The notes beneath the pieces are model-generated. The model had not been told where the DNA came from and did not search any database. It saw only the letters and a list, made by a program, of their open reading frames with translations. 64,000 nt of DNA, taken from NCBI GenBank assembly GCA_964017185.1, contig OZ024878.1, forward strand, positions 3,968,151 to 4,032,150, read 5' to 3'. A program made the translations under genes and the position numbers. The stretch comes from Rugalucina vietnamica. Taxonomy: Eukaryota; Mollusca; Bivalvia; Lucinida; Lucinidae. Shown here one piece after another: positions 57,001-64,000 of the stretch. Every line of letters begins with the position of its first letter. The first letter of the stretch is position 1.

Positions 57001-60000
57001 AAGGTAATAATTATTGATCTACTTACGTCTTTCCCCCTTCTGCTTCTTATTCTGTCTATCCTGGCCTTGGTTTTTCCTTTTCTCACCCCCACCCTTCATG
57101 TCATAGAAAAACTGATCCTAGAAAATGCAACATACTGATAAGTTTGGTTACACAGTATGGCGGCATCTAACTTTACAGTTTATGCATTTTTTCTTAAATA
57201 CATGCGTAATGAGCACCTTAAAGAAACTTCTGTATGATGTTTATCTCCATTTTAATGAAGTTCATTTAATGACTTTCACCTCGCAATATAATATTTGGGG
57301 TACAATTAATGCACCAACTCAATTGACTTGTGGGGAATGTGCAACAGTTGACACTAGCTGATGTCCTCAGCTCAGCCCCATCCACCATCACAACCACAGG
57401 GAGTGTCATGGCTACAAATGATGCGCCTCGTGGGAAAACCAACAATGTGGTTTCCGAACAGGTACGACACAAACCGGTCTGTGCAGTAACAGAAGCAGGC
57501 TAGAAGCTTGAAATTTCGGATTTAAGAAGAGGAGGAATTGTACTATCATAGTAGCGAAAACAAAGGCGCTGATCAGCTTCGCGGTTACCGCGAAGCTGAT
57601 CTGCGTCTTTGTTTTCGCATATAAAGACTGATGGTTTTCTCATGAGGTGGCTCAAATAAAAATGGAAAGACTAAAAACTTTCATGGTAAGAGATCAACTA
57701 CCCATACATTCAGAAAAAACACAATACACCTGGACCTCTTTATAACACGGTTCATTACAACACGGTTTTGGATATAACACTGATCACTGTTGGATCCCAA
57801 TTGGACTGTTTATGCTATATGTCTATACATTTTACTCTCGTTATAACATGAAATGGATAGCTAACACGGAAATTGGCTTGGACCCCAGCAATAGTGTTAT
57901 AAAGAGGTTGAGGTGTACCTGTTTTTCTTCTGTTGCTTCCTCTCTTAGAACAAACTGTTTCTGTTTATAAGGACATTCAGTAACATCGTCCGGCTGACTG
58001 GTCAGCTCTGCAGTGTCCATACTGGCCAATGGCTTGATGTTGAAGGCGTACAAGTACTAGAACATAGTAAAAGATAGTTTCACAGTCTTTGCTACAGAGA
58101 GATTACATACTTAAAGCAAGCATATATTATGGGCCAGAAACTGCCGTTAAAATCAACGTTCACTTAAACTTTTTATGTGATCTTCTTTAAATTTCTAAAT
58201 AACTCGACTGTTTGCTTTTGTGCAGGACAGATAGACTTTGAAAAGCTATGGTGACTCTTTACGACTAAAAATTAATATCAGCACCCTTCAAATGATTATA
58301 AGAAAACAATCTTAGAAACACATACCTTTTTCTTTCCTGTGTTTCCCACTTTAGCCAGACCAATGAATCTTGTGACATGTCTTGCTGCCTCTGCTAATAC
58401 TTTGTGGTTCCTGAAACACACGTAATGAATCAAGTATTGAGAAAATCAGCTTTTTTGCATATGCAAAAGCAAAGACACAGATCAGCTGAAGACCCTTATT
58501 CTTGCATTACGTCTAGCATATTGTTTTCCTACCATCATTGTCTATACATGGACCAGAGCAAACAGTGCAGACCCAGATCATGCATGTAGATGTGGTGACG
58601 AAAAACAAATGACCAAGATGTTCATCAAAACATTGGTTCTAATATTTGTAACCAGAGTCGGTCACAAACCGATAAACCGAGAAAAACCGGATTTTCGCCT
58701 TTGCGAAAACAAAGGCACAGTAACTGCTGATCAGCGCCTTTGATTTCACTACATAAATCGTACAATTCTTCACTACATAAATAGTACAATTCTTCTACTT
58801 TCTAAATCCAAAATTTCCGGCATCTAGCCTTCTTCTGCAACTGTACATGTTAGTTTGTGTCGGACATGGTCGGAAATCCCGAAGCCCGGTTTTCTCTCGT
58901 CACGGCTCATAAAGTGCCTGAAGTCAACAATAAAATGTTTTTGATATATGCAAAATATTTTTCTGATTCAGTTTCACACCCATTTCAAGATTATTTCAGC
59001 TCATCTAAGACAGGCCAATCAGAAGGTGAGGCATAAAACAAGAGAACCCCCAGAGAAAAATCACCTGGCACACCTGCAAGCAGACCTTGACTTGCCTAAC
59101 ATGTGCCCCGTGTGGGGCTCGAACCCATATCAGAAAGAGCAGTGAGATGATCAAATGATTATGTGTGCTAAAATATTTCAATTAGTCTGAAACAAATGGA
59201 CTTCAGCCAATCAAGACCACTACCTGGACCAATAACAAGCAATGTACTGAATGCTTTTGATATCCTCCAATCAGACATCATAGGAGCCGCATCGCGCGAA
59301 AACGGGGTTTTCGCCTATGCGAAAACAAAGGCGCAGATCAGCTTCACAGTAACTGCGAAGCTGATCAGCACCTTTGTTTTCGCTACACAGATAGTAAGAT
59401 TCCTTCTCTACTTTTACCCAAAATTTCAAGATTCTAGCTTTCTTCTGTGACTGTACAGACCGGTTTGTGTCGGACTTGGTCCGAAACCCTAAAGCCCGTT
59501 TTTCTTGCTTCACTGCTCATATTAAATTCACAAAATCAGAATAGTAAGCCAACTCCACTGTACCTGTATGGTTGTCTCTCATAATGAACACCTTGTAGAC
59601 CACAGAAATGATACCTGGGCTTTAGAACTACAGCTAGCTGAGATATAGACTCTGACCCATAGAACTGGGTGTCTAGATCGGCCTACAAAGGTCAATTTCG
59701 TTTAAACAAAATTTATTGAAATGTTAGCATGTAAAATACAATAGGCACGATAAATGCATTTTAATACACATTTTACATGAGAATCTGCCTGTAAGCCTAG
59801 GCTTATAAGGATTGTTTCCATGACTACTCATTCTAGAACTACCATAGTATAAAGTTTCATAGAGACAATATGAGCCGCGTCATGAGAAAACCAGATTTTT
59901 GCCTGGGCAAAAACAAAGGTAACTGCACAGCTTATCAGTGCCTTTGTTTTCACTACACGGATTATATAATTCCTCCTCTACCTATACCCAAAATTTCACG

Positions 60001-62924
60001 ATTCTAGCTTTCTTATGTGACTGCACAGACCGGTTTATGTCTGACTTGGTCGGAAACCCCGAAGATCGGTTTTCTCGCGTCCTGGCTCATATGTGATAAG
60101 CAAACTTATATCATTTATTTTAAGAATTTATATATAAGTCTTATCATGCTTATAATCTATGAAAAAAAAGTCTTAGACCAAAAAAAAAGGGTTTTTACTT
60201 TTACAATTAAACACAAAACTACTTAGCAAGGTTGAAAAATTACACAATCATTAGTAATTTTCATTGATTCATAGAAATAGTATTCCTTCAATATCTGAAT
60301 CTATACACATTTTCAATTGCCAACACATGCTTTTTTGACAATCAAAAATGTTCAAATGACGGTCACTGCTTTGGCAATCTAAAACTTTTTGTTGGCAATA
60401 AAGAACTAGTTTTCTTGCACACCAGACAGAAATTGCCACACTTTTTGCCTGGGTGATAAAATTGCATCTCACCCAGGTGTTCTCACCCAGGCTAAAAAAA
60501 TACGCAAAACCTTGAAATAAACCAGATTTTGGGGGTTGTTGTGCAAGAAAAAGAATCTAATATGGTGTTCTGTTCTAGATGGAAGTTTCCAACCCTCGGG
60601 ATGACCGTGCTGAGCGGAACCTCGGCGGAGCCTCGGTTCCGCTCAGCACGGTCATCCCTTGGGTTGGAAACTTCCATCTAGAACAGAACCCCATATAAGA
60701 TTCTTATATTGTCTGTCAAATGGTATGTTTGCGGTTGCCACTTAAGCTGTGTCATAATACCTACCAAGGGTGCCCCATATTTCTCCACTCCTTTAGGCCA
60801 CTGGGATGTTATCAGTATATCCACTCCTTTAAACTTGCTATCATTGACCACCGGAGATGTTAGAGACGTGATGTCGACAGCGTTAAAGTTGGTACTATCT
60901 GATACTATGTCCGACTCTATACCACTGAGGTAGGCCAGTTGCAGTCCAGAACTGCCTGTGTACAAACCTTTCTTGCCTGTAGGAAAATATGGAACGAAAT
61001 GAAAAACTTCTTTAAATTTAAATGCATCATTAAGACTGATGTATGTAGTATGGTTTATCATAAAACTCTTTCATTTACTCTAAAAAAAAGAATTTGCTAG
61101 TCAATGCCAAAAGAAAATGTGCACTACATACCGAGTCTGATCATTTCCGTCCATATCAAAGAGGCTTGCCAAGGAACACAATGACAAAGATACTTTCCTG
61201 ACATAACCTTAACTGTTTACCAAGATTTGTCACGGATATTTAATAAGTACCGAAGTTAAAATCATATCGTAAGAAAATTACAGCACAGCTTTGATCACAA
61301 ATATTGCATCTTTGAAAATTTATCAATACAAGAATATATTAGGGAACTCCATATTCTAAACATACCAAGATATGTGACATTATCACAGAGATCTCCACCT
61401 TTATTGTTACCATAGTAACTCACATGCTCTGGTTTGTTTGGACCCAAGATTAACACTGGTATTGGAACTGTAACAAAATTAGTAAGCAAAATTATAAGCC
61501 ATGTCATGAGAAAACCCACATATAGCATATGCAAAAACAAAGTTGCAGATGAGCATCACGGTAGCCGTACAATTCCTCTTCTTTCTAAGCCTCTAGCCAT
61601 CTTCTCTGACTGTACACCTCGGTTTGTGTCAGACTTGTAGGGAAACCTCATTGTTGGATGTATCATGATGCGGCTCATATAAAAAATTTAAGTTCCTTTA
61701 AAAAAAGTAATAAAAAACATGAATGATTTCTCAACTGTGAAATCTTCCATCTTTGAATTTTACTAAAACAGCTTAAAACAAGTGATACATTTCTCATAAT
61801 TTAGCTCACATCAATATATTGTGGACACTCACTGGATACATCTAAGGTTTTATTATCATAGCAAAAAACATTTATGTAATTCATTAGGTATGCACTTTTC
61901 AAATAACACATATACATAGTAAAAATATGTATGTACGAGTATAAGTGGACTATGGGCCATATATAAATCTCAAGTTTTTGTATAAATATATAGGAGTTTA
62001 TAGAAGCTGATGTTGGCATATTGGAAAAGGATTAAAACTGTCACCTTTCTTTTCTCCTGTAGTATATTTTTCCCAGTCAGCCCTGTTGTTGCCAAAGAAA
62101 TCTCCCACACACAACAATAACTGGTGAAAAAGATATAAAATAATGTATCATTTAAACAGTACTGAGTAGATGAATTAGTCTTACACAACAATCTTACACG
62201 CAATTGATAAGAAGATGATTTATATATAGTAAAAAGCAGTACATGTATATTCTGCCACTTATGGGTGTCATGTTTTAAATAAATGAAAAAAATGACATTA
62301 AAAGTTTTATATGATTACTAAAATGAAGGGTTTTAAGACAAAAATGTGTGTCCCCATGACAAGACAAGCACAATATAGCACTATCATTCTAATCAGCATT
62401 ATATAGAAGATTCATAACCATTCCTGCCTGGTCAGTGTCTTTGCATACTGTTGACAGGCTACAAAAGTGTGATCAGAGCCAAAACCCATGTAAAATGCAA
62501 CTAAAATTGGTAGCTTTAACTGGTAAATTTATGATTTGAGCCACAAGGGAAAACCAACAACCTGCCTATGCGAAAACAAAGGTGCAGATCAGCTTCGCAG
62601 TAACTGTGAAGCTGATCAGCGCATTTGTTTTCACTACTCGGATTGTACAGTTCCTCTTCTACTTAAATCCGAAATTTCAAGATTCTAGCGCTTTCCAGTG
62701 ACTGTACAGGTCGGTTTGTGTCGGACCTGGTCGGAAACCACATTGTTGGTTTTCCCACGAGGTGGCTCATTTCATTGACTATGCTTGTAGTTCAAGGAGG
62801 CTTCGACTCTGATGGGTCATTAGCATCTCTCATTGACTTTACACTTACATCAAATGTCCCACTTTTCTTCTGTATACTGTTTATTCTAGAGAAGAGTTGA
62901 TCGAATCTCCCCTCAACATCTCCA
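44921..62924 (-). CDS. CWF19L1: CWF19L1 homologue, 14 exons, lacking only the first exon
   Basis: CWF19L1 (yeast Drn1, fission yeast Cwf19 relative) is a nuclear splicing-associated protein linked to intron-lariat debranching. Fourteen - strand exons join with matching phases into about 513 residues, against 538 in human. N-terminal half: a metallophosphatase-like fold resembling Dbr1 ([94 protein letters not shown]). C-terminal half: CwfJ domain 1 with CWFCL and the HIT-like stretch [14 protein letters not shown] plus [14 protein letters not shown], then CwfJ domain 2 ([41 protein letters not shown] stop). The starting ATG exon (about 11 codons in human) was not found up to 64000 and probably lies beyond. 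Convergent with DEPDC5. Confidence 0.95.
45470..45567 (-). CDS. CWF19L1: CWF19L1 exon 14
   Basis: Acceptor TATTCCAG, donor GTTAGT. Encodes [32 protein letters not shown], matching [21 protein letters not shown] and FPLQFGR. Confidence 0.93.
45660..45889 (-). mobile_element. MITE2 copy
   Basis: Reverse orientation: GAATGGATTTTCCCATCAT side first, then GACGCCGCGTTCTGCGGTATC hairpin and GACGCCAGGCTTATGTGAG before TTAA. It lies in the intron between CWF19L1 exons 14 and 13. Confidence 0.8.
46060..46246 (+). mobile_element. tRNA-derived SINE
   Basis: GGTGGCTCAGTGGCAGAGAG and GGTTTGAACCCC boxes, TTGTGTCCTTCAGCATACA, GTTAATACTCAGGAAGCAG, AATATGACTGAAAATTATTA. It lies immediately before the CWF19L1 exon 13 donor side. 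Confidence 0.82.
46257..46370 (-). CDS. CWF19L1: CWF19L1 exon 13
   Basis: Acceptor ATTTCCAG, donor GTAGGA, 38 codons. Encodes [35 protein letters not shown], matching VIPVPISC...IELLEIPEHSDIKQ. A MITE edge lies only 11 bp upstream of the acceptor. Confidence 0.94.
46382..46619 (+). mobile_element. MITE M1 copy, 11 bp from CWF19L1 exon 13 acceptor
   Basis: Left end TGTGCCATGACGGGACAAAA, right end CATGACTCGGCGCA, palindrome TCTGCAGTTACTGCACAG. In the gene's direction its last base lies 11 bp before the exon (only TATATTTCCAG between). Confidence 0.85.
46855..47818 (-). mobile_element. H7: tandem-core element, 146 bp units
   Basis: Six units with a period near 146 bp (CCGTGAAATATAGGTCAAGG, GGGTATGTCAAGGACAATTA, TTTCACACTCGCAGCTAT). 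The head at the right is a CCAGGTTT...AAACCTGG hairpin next to GTGCGTTCGTTCATTCGTCC on the - strand, the same plan as H1-H4. Confidence 0.75.
47982..48075 (-). CDS. CWF19L1: CWF19L1 exon 12
   Basis: Acceptor ATGCCAAG, donor GTAAGA. Encodes [20 protein letters not shown] then [11 protein letters not shown], matching YKATLRRFFKSRGKW and FERNYKSHHLQLQ. Confidence 0.93.
48500..48570 (+). mobile_element. tRNA-like SINE head
   Basis: GTGCTGTAGTGGTAACTTCA and AAGTTTGATCCCACC boxes followed by AGGCTCTCCGGTC. A similar unit lies at 63443. Confidence 0.45.
48589..48824 (-). mobile_element. MITE M1 copy
   Basis: Full length in the intron between CWF19L1 exons 12 and 11. AGC occurs on both sides of the element. 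Confidence 0.9.
49019..49213 (-). mobile_element. MITE2 copy next to CWF19L1 exon 11 donor
   Basis: CATCATTATCATTCGGTGAG through GATGCCAGGCTTGTATGAG, then TTAA. TTAAAAGGATA occurs on both sides (about 49009 and 49214). The right flank runs straight into the weak GTATCC donor of exon 11. Confidence 0.8.
49226..49341 (-). CDS. CWF19L1: CWF19L1 exon 11, HIT-like core (parent of the 170 bp array)
   Basis: Acceptor ATATTTCAG. Encodes [39 protein letters not shown], matching [25 protein letters not shown] and VVEEVEK. The donor GTATCC is weak but is the only one giving the right phase into exon 12. It is the only copy in the array with the full exon; the others stop after about 85 bp. Confidence 0.92.
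49342..51690 (-). repeat. 170 bp tandem array of CWF19L1 exon 11 5' halves, split by a LINE
   Basis: GACCCTAGAC recurs at 49431, 49601, 49771 and 49941 and matches 49261 in the true exon, an exact 170 bp period. Each unit holds the exon's ATATTTCAG acceptor, its first ~85 bp (through TAGGTCACTATCAGTCTAGG), then a SINE 3' fragment (CATCCCAACATGACTGAAAA) and intron. In frame, a copy would run to a stop soon after the SINE junction. The fifth unit is split by a LINE at 49966-51405. A sixth, worn unit lies at about 51540-51690. Confidence 0.92.
49966..51405 (-). mobile_element. 5'-truncated LINE (non-LTR retrotransposon), RT 3' half
   Basis: The - strand frame is open from the element's 5' end. 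It carries the reverse transcriptase catalytic box YADDVVIL, then [22 protein letters not shown], thumb-like sequence and a C-terminal cysteine-histidine motif (LCTKC, 8 residues, DEQHFLMEC), 410 residues from the first Met to the stop at 50109. The 3' end is AATAAAGTC followed by TTGTATC repeats. The 7 bp ACCTATA flanks both sides (49959-49965 and 51406-51412). Truncation falls just before the YADD motif. Clade not resolved. Confidence 0.92.
51841..52919 (+). mobile_element. Second 5'-truncated LINE, C-terminal fragment
   Basis: After an (ATT)n stretch, an open frame (51866-52513, 215 codons) reads [73 protein letters not shown] and LCTKC...DEIHFLLAC. It is clearly related to, but diverged from, the 49966 LINE. 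The 3' end is AATAAAGATC plus (TTGTATC) repeats. GGTAAGT flanks both sides (51834-51840, 52920-52926), a 7 bp target duplication. It sits inside element H8. Confidence 0.92.
53476..53642. mobile_element. MITE with CAGTGGCGGAT ends
   Basis: CAGTGGCGGATTAAG at the left and GGATCCGCCCCTG at the right form inverted ends. CAAGG is present on both outer sides. The interior has two GAACCCCCCT blocks in inverted order. It is inserted in the H8 core (element interrupts CACACAAGGTACCC). Confidence 0.75.
54157..54364 (-). mobile_element. MITE M1 copy near CWF19L1 exon 10 donor
   Basis: Left end worn (TCTGAAAAACAAACATTATG), palindrome GCTTCGCAGTAGCTGCGAAG, right end CCACGAGGTGGCTCA. It lies 50 bp from the exon 10 donor. 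Confidence 0.87.
54415..54494 (-). CDS. CWF19L1: CWF19L1 exon 10, CxxC motif
   Basis: Acceptor TTTACAG, donor GTGAGT. Encodes [20 protein letters not shown] then VVSVGSD, matching [23 protein letters not shown]. CWFC is the likely zinc ligand pair of CwfJ domain 1. Confidence 0.95.
54705..54775 (+). mobile_element. SINE 3' fragment
   Basis: TACTGGTTAATACCCAGGAA, GCTGTGACATTAAATCTCAA and a CAAACAAACAAA tail only; no head. Confidence 0.6.
54841..56876 (-). mobile_element. H9: H1-type ends with two different tandem cores
   Basis: Left GAGCTGTTGCAGGACAGCGT, right TGCACTTCGTGCAGTCGAGC hairpin with an (ACGCGC/GGAACG) variable stretch. The core has about eight ~135 bp units (CACTGAACCGTGAAATAAGG, GACCTATAAGTAT), then about four ~175 bp units (CTAGCCCCACCCCC, GGACCCAGGGATC). 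The end sequences match H1/H6, but the core does not. Confidence 0.78.
57027..57117 (-). CDS. CWF19L1: CWF19L1 exon 9, basic linker
   Basis: Acceptor TTTTCTAG, donor GTAAGT. Encodes [20 protein letters not shown] then [10 protein letters not shown], the charged linker between the two halves. Human has CQFFFDLNEKQGRKRSS here. Confidence 0.9.
57421..57654 (+). mobile_element. MITE M1 copy
   Basis: Close to the family consensus (ATGCGCCTCGTGGGAAAACC; perfect CTTCGCGGTTACCGCGAAG centre). It lies in the intron between CWF19L1 exons 9 and 8, close to a second MITE type at 57727. Confidence 0.9.
57727..57915. mobile_element. TA-flanked MITE abutting CWF19L1 exon 8 donor
   Basis: Terminal inverted repeats CACCTGGACCTCTTTATAAC and, on the other strand, CACCTCAACCTCTTTATAAC, flanked by TA at 57725-57726 and 57916-57917. 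The right-hand TA is part of the 5' splice site (on the - strand CAG|GTA), so the intron starts inside the duplicated target. It is a Tc1/mariner-type non-autonomous element by flank; no transposase. Confidence 0.85.
57919..58056 (-). CDS. CWF19L1: CWF19L1 exon 8
   Basis: Acceptor TTCTAG, 46 codons. Encodes [20 protein letters not shown] then [11 protein letters not shown], matching [21 protein letters not shown] and PPDVTENPY. The donor GTACAC is made partly from a MITE target site (see the 57727 element). Confidence 0.94.
58326..58410 (-). CDS. CWF19L1: CWF19L1 exon 7
   Basis: Acceptor TGTTTCAG, donor GTATGT. Encodes [20 protein letters not shown] then VGNTGKKK, matching [21 protein letters not shown]. 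Confidence 0.94.
58437..58490 (-). mobile_element. MITE M1 remnant
   Basis: Only the left end and GCATATGCAAAAGCAAAGACACAG-like block remain, just upstream of CWF19L1 exon 7. Confidence 0.6.
58669..58909 (-). mobile_element. MITE M1 copy
   Basis: Palindrome partly deleted; a short tandem duplication (CTACATAAATMGTACAATTC) lies inside. Right end CGTCACGGCTCA. Confidence 0.85.
59283..59519 (-). mobile_element. MITE M1 copy, 45 bp from CWF19L1 exon 6 donor
   Basis: Starts GGAGCCGCATCGCGCGAAAA, centre CTTCACAGTAACTGCGAAG, TA on both outer sides. Confidence 0.9.
59564..59682 (-). CDS. CWF19L1: CWF19L1 exon 6
   Basis: Acceptor TTTGTAG, donor GTACAG. Encodes [20 protein letters not shown] then [20 protein letters not shown], matching LATGLKPRYHFAAL...YYERLPYR. 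Confidence 0.94.
59871..60089 (-). mobile_element. MITE M1 copy
   Basis: TGAGCCGCGTCATGAGAAAA to CGTCCTGGCTCA, TA on both sides, palindrome shortened. Confidence 0.9.
60550..60703. repeat. Long perfect-looking hairpin in CWF19L1 intron
   Basis: Arms of about 70 bp (ATGGAAGTTTCCAACCC, GGATGACCGTGCTGAGCGGA and their complements) around a ~13 nt loop (TCGGCGGAGCCTC). Only two or three mismatches were seen. It ends about 60 bp from the exon 5 donor. MITE or small-RNA-precursor-like. Confidence 0.85.
60765..60976 (-). CDS. CWF19L1: CWF19L1 exon 5
   Basis: Acceptor TTCCTACAG. Encodes [20 protein letters not shown], then [20 protein letters not shown], matching [21 protein letters not shown] and QFKGVDILLTSPWPKCV. 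The donor is read as GTAGGT, because only this choice keeps the frame into exon 6. Confidence 0.94.
61366..61467 (-). CDS. CWF19L1: CWF19L1 exon 4
   Basis: Acceptor TTTTGTTACAG, donor GTATGT. Encodes [31 protein letters not shown], matching APIQTYVLGANNQE and CELAENITYLG. A branch-point-like TACTAAT lies in the 27 bp between this acceptor and a MITE edge. Confidence 0.93.
61495..61678 (-). mobile_element. MITE M1 copy, 27 bp from CWF19L1 exon 4 acceptor
   Basis: Ends TAAGCCATGTCATGAGAAAA and GATGCGGCTCA, half of the palindrome missing. TA is found on both sides. In the gene's direction it ends 27 bp before exon 4. Confidence 0.86.
62045..62120 (-). CDS. CWF19L1: CWF19L1 exon 3
   Basis: Acceptor TTTTCACCAG, donor GTGACA. 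Encodes [20 protein letters not shown] then TGEKK, matching LLLCVGNFFG...EWEEYKTGIKK. Confidence 0.94.
62537..62769 (-). mobile_element. MITE M1 copy
   Basis: TGAGCCACAAGGGAAAACC to CCCACGAGGTGGCTCA, TT on both sides, centre CTTCGCAGTAACTGTGAAG. It lies between CWF19L1 exons 3 and 2. Confidence 0.9.
62849..62924 (-). CDS. CWF19L1: CWF19L1 exon 2
   Basis: Encodes [20 protein letters not shown] then SGTFD before GTAAGT. Matches [20 protein letters not shown] in human. The acceptor is taken as CGTAAG with a single T completing the previous codon. That boundary is the least certain one in this gene. Confidence 0.9.
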
Positions 62925-63104
62925 CTTACGAGGCTGGATAATACAGAATATTCATGACAGAATTGACACTCTGTGTATAGCTAACTTAAACATTCTTGAG
63001 CATAGAACATACAAGACACTGAGTCCTTTTCCTGCTCGCAGCTTATGCACTATCCACACTGACTAGCAAGACGTAGTGTCTGTCACAAGAGCAGAAAAAA
63101 GAAA

Positions 63105-63180
63105 CTGTACCTGAACAGGGCTTGAACCCAAAACTGCTAGCTTACCATGTGAGTACTTCACCTACAGAGCTAGCCAATTA
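63105..63180 (-). mobile_element. tRNA-like SINE head
   Basis: On the - strand GCTAGCTCTGTAGGTGAAGT and GGGTTCAAGCCC are good A and B boxes. The acceptor stem does not pair, so it is read as a SINE head rather than a tRNA. Confidence 0.5.
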
Positions 63181-63368
63181 CATGTTCATCCTGTTAAACT
63201 ATTAGGCCTGAATTGACAGTATGGTCACTTGATCTTTTGCATTTATTGCAGCAATACTGTGCTCAACTATGCCTTTGGTAGACAGGATGTGCTTGCAGGA
63301 AAAATCAAATTATCCAACAATAAAAATATTTTACCTCACAAAATTGGAATATGATTTAAATTTTTGGG

Positions 63369-63392
63369 TGGGGGGGGGGGAGGGGGGGGGGC
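63369..63392. repeat. Poly(G) tract
   Basis: G run with a single A. Similar G or C runs occur at 23917-23930, 26392-26406, 35410-35421 and 47905-47932. Confidence 0.9.
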
Positions 63393-63442
63393 TTAAATCA
63401 TGCCTTCTTGTGATTCTGGTGAGGTCCAAGCCTCTTCAAGCC

Positions 63443-63518
63443 TCCACGACACAGTGGTTAAGCCAATCACCCTGTATAAGCCTTGAATCATGGGTTTGAT
63501 CCCGAGTTTCTCCGGCCT
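63443..63518 (+). mobile_element. tRNA-like SINE head
   Basis: CACAGTGGTTAAGCCAATCA and GGGTTTGATCCC boxes followed by GAGTTTCTCCGGCC, similar to 48500. Confidence 0.45.
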
Positions 63519-64000
63519 GTCTCCATATGATCTTAGCTGTTGAGAGAGATGTAAATACCAGAAATCAACCAGCCAATCCAAACTAGTTCTTTTTTTTTTA
63601 TTGTTCAGGTCTAAGAAACTCATAAAATGACATAATTATGTCAAAGGACATTTTTTATAACAGATATTCTGTTGTTTATCAGATTGTACCTATCTATGAA
63701 ACGGCAGATACCTGGACATTTTATCACAATTTTCACAAGAAGAAGGTGATTGCAGATCCAGAGTAACAGCAAAATATGACTGCTGGACCCTTCAGAAAAT
63801 GCACTAATCTAGGCACTTCTGATCTTCACTAAACGGTAGGTTCTATTGAAAATTAATTATTTCAACATGTATCTGAATGCGGTTTTGTTGATTTGCATGT
63901 TTTTCTCATGAAAACAACTTTTGAAACAGCATTTCTCTGTCGATCGGCAGATAGTCAGATCTGTCAAACGACAGACCTTCTGTCCTTCGACATAATTATG

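Larger units (their letters stand above)
62925..64000 (-). other. CWF19L1 first intron and beyond
   Basis: Two tRNA-like SINE heads and a G run; no ATG exon leading to the GDVEG exon in the right phase was found. It probably lies past 64000. Confidence 0.5.

Noticed and set aside
60492-60677. 61-codon frame over the hairpin
   Set aside because: It covers one arm of the foldback and has no homologue that I recognise.
63105-63180. Functional tRNA gene on the - strand
   Set aside because: A and B boxes are present, but no proper acceptor-stem pairing was found, and SINE heads of this kind are scattered through the window.
63710-63760. CWF19L1 first exon candidate (ATGTCC followed by AGGTATCT on the - strand)
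   Set aside because: It would encode only two codons with no similarity to the family N-terminus, so support is too thin.

Overview
This is nuclear DNA from an animal, most likely a bivalve mollusc. That call rests on the intron-exon structure with GT-AG junctions, the low gene density, two conserved metazoan genes, and a repeat load typical of bivalves: HINE/'pearl'-like elements with tandem cores, many short foldback MITEs, tRNA-derived SINEs and 5'-truncated LINEs. The species cannot be named from the sequence. None of the long open frames outside the exons and LINEs looks like a gene.

Two protein genes face each other tail to tail. On the + strand, 10019-42137 carries 14 exons for the C-terminal part (about 755 residues) of DEPDC5/Iml1, the GATOR1 subunit that restrains mTORC1. 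Its earlier exons lie left of the window, so about 1-10018 is intron. On the - strand, 44921-62924 carries 14 exons of CWF19L1 (Drn1/CwfJ family, RNA-lariat debranching and splicing associated), complete except for the short first exon, which must lie beyond 62924. All reading-frame phases agree across the joined exons of both genes. The stop codons are about 2.8 kb apart, and that space is filled with MITEs and one tandem-core element.

Layout: 1-10018, DEPDC5 intron with a ~500 bp inverted repeat (1.5-4.2 kb), a SINE, a tandem-core element and MITEs. 10.0-19.3 kb, eight DEPDC5 exons, with an expansion of partial copies of one exon at 14.1-17.5 kb. 20.0-22.0 kb, tandem-core element. 22.4 kb, DEP-domain exon. 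22.5-37.6 kb, a very long intron with a nearly perfect ~560 bp inverted repeat (24.2/27.7 kb), a 3.5 kb tandem element (30.6-34.2 kb) and a ~186 bp-period array in which each unit carries an RFX/X-box-like palindrome (34.9-37.0 kb). 37.6-42.1 kb, the last five DEPDC5 exons, two with extra partial copies. 42.2-44.9 kb, intergenic. 44.9-62.9 kb, CWF19L1, with a 170 bp array of 5'-half copies of its HIT-like exon, two LINE fragments and many MITEs.

Three things stand out. (1) Local tandem copying of exon fragments has happened independently at five exons in two genes. (2) Ends of short inverted-repeat elements lie 11-27 bp from six different 3' splice sites, and one TA-flanked MITE starts exactly inside a 5' splice site. 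(3) The X-box-like palindrome array has close to nucleosome-length spacing. Family names rest on recognition of protein and repeat sequence by eye; no database search was possible.
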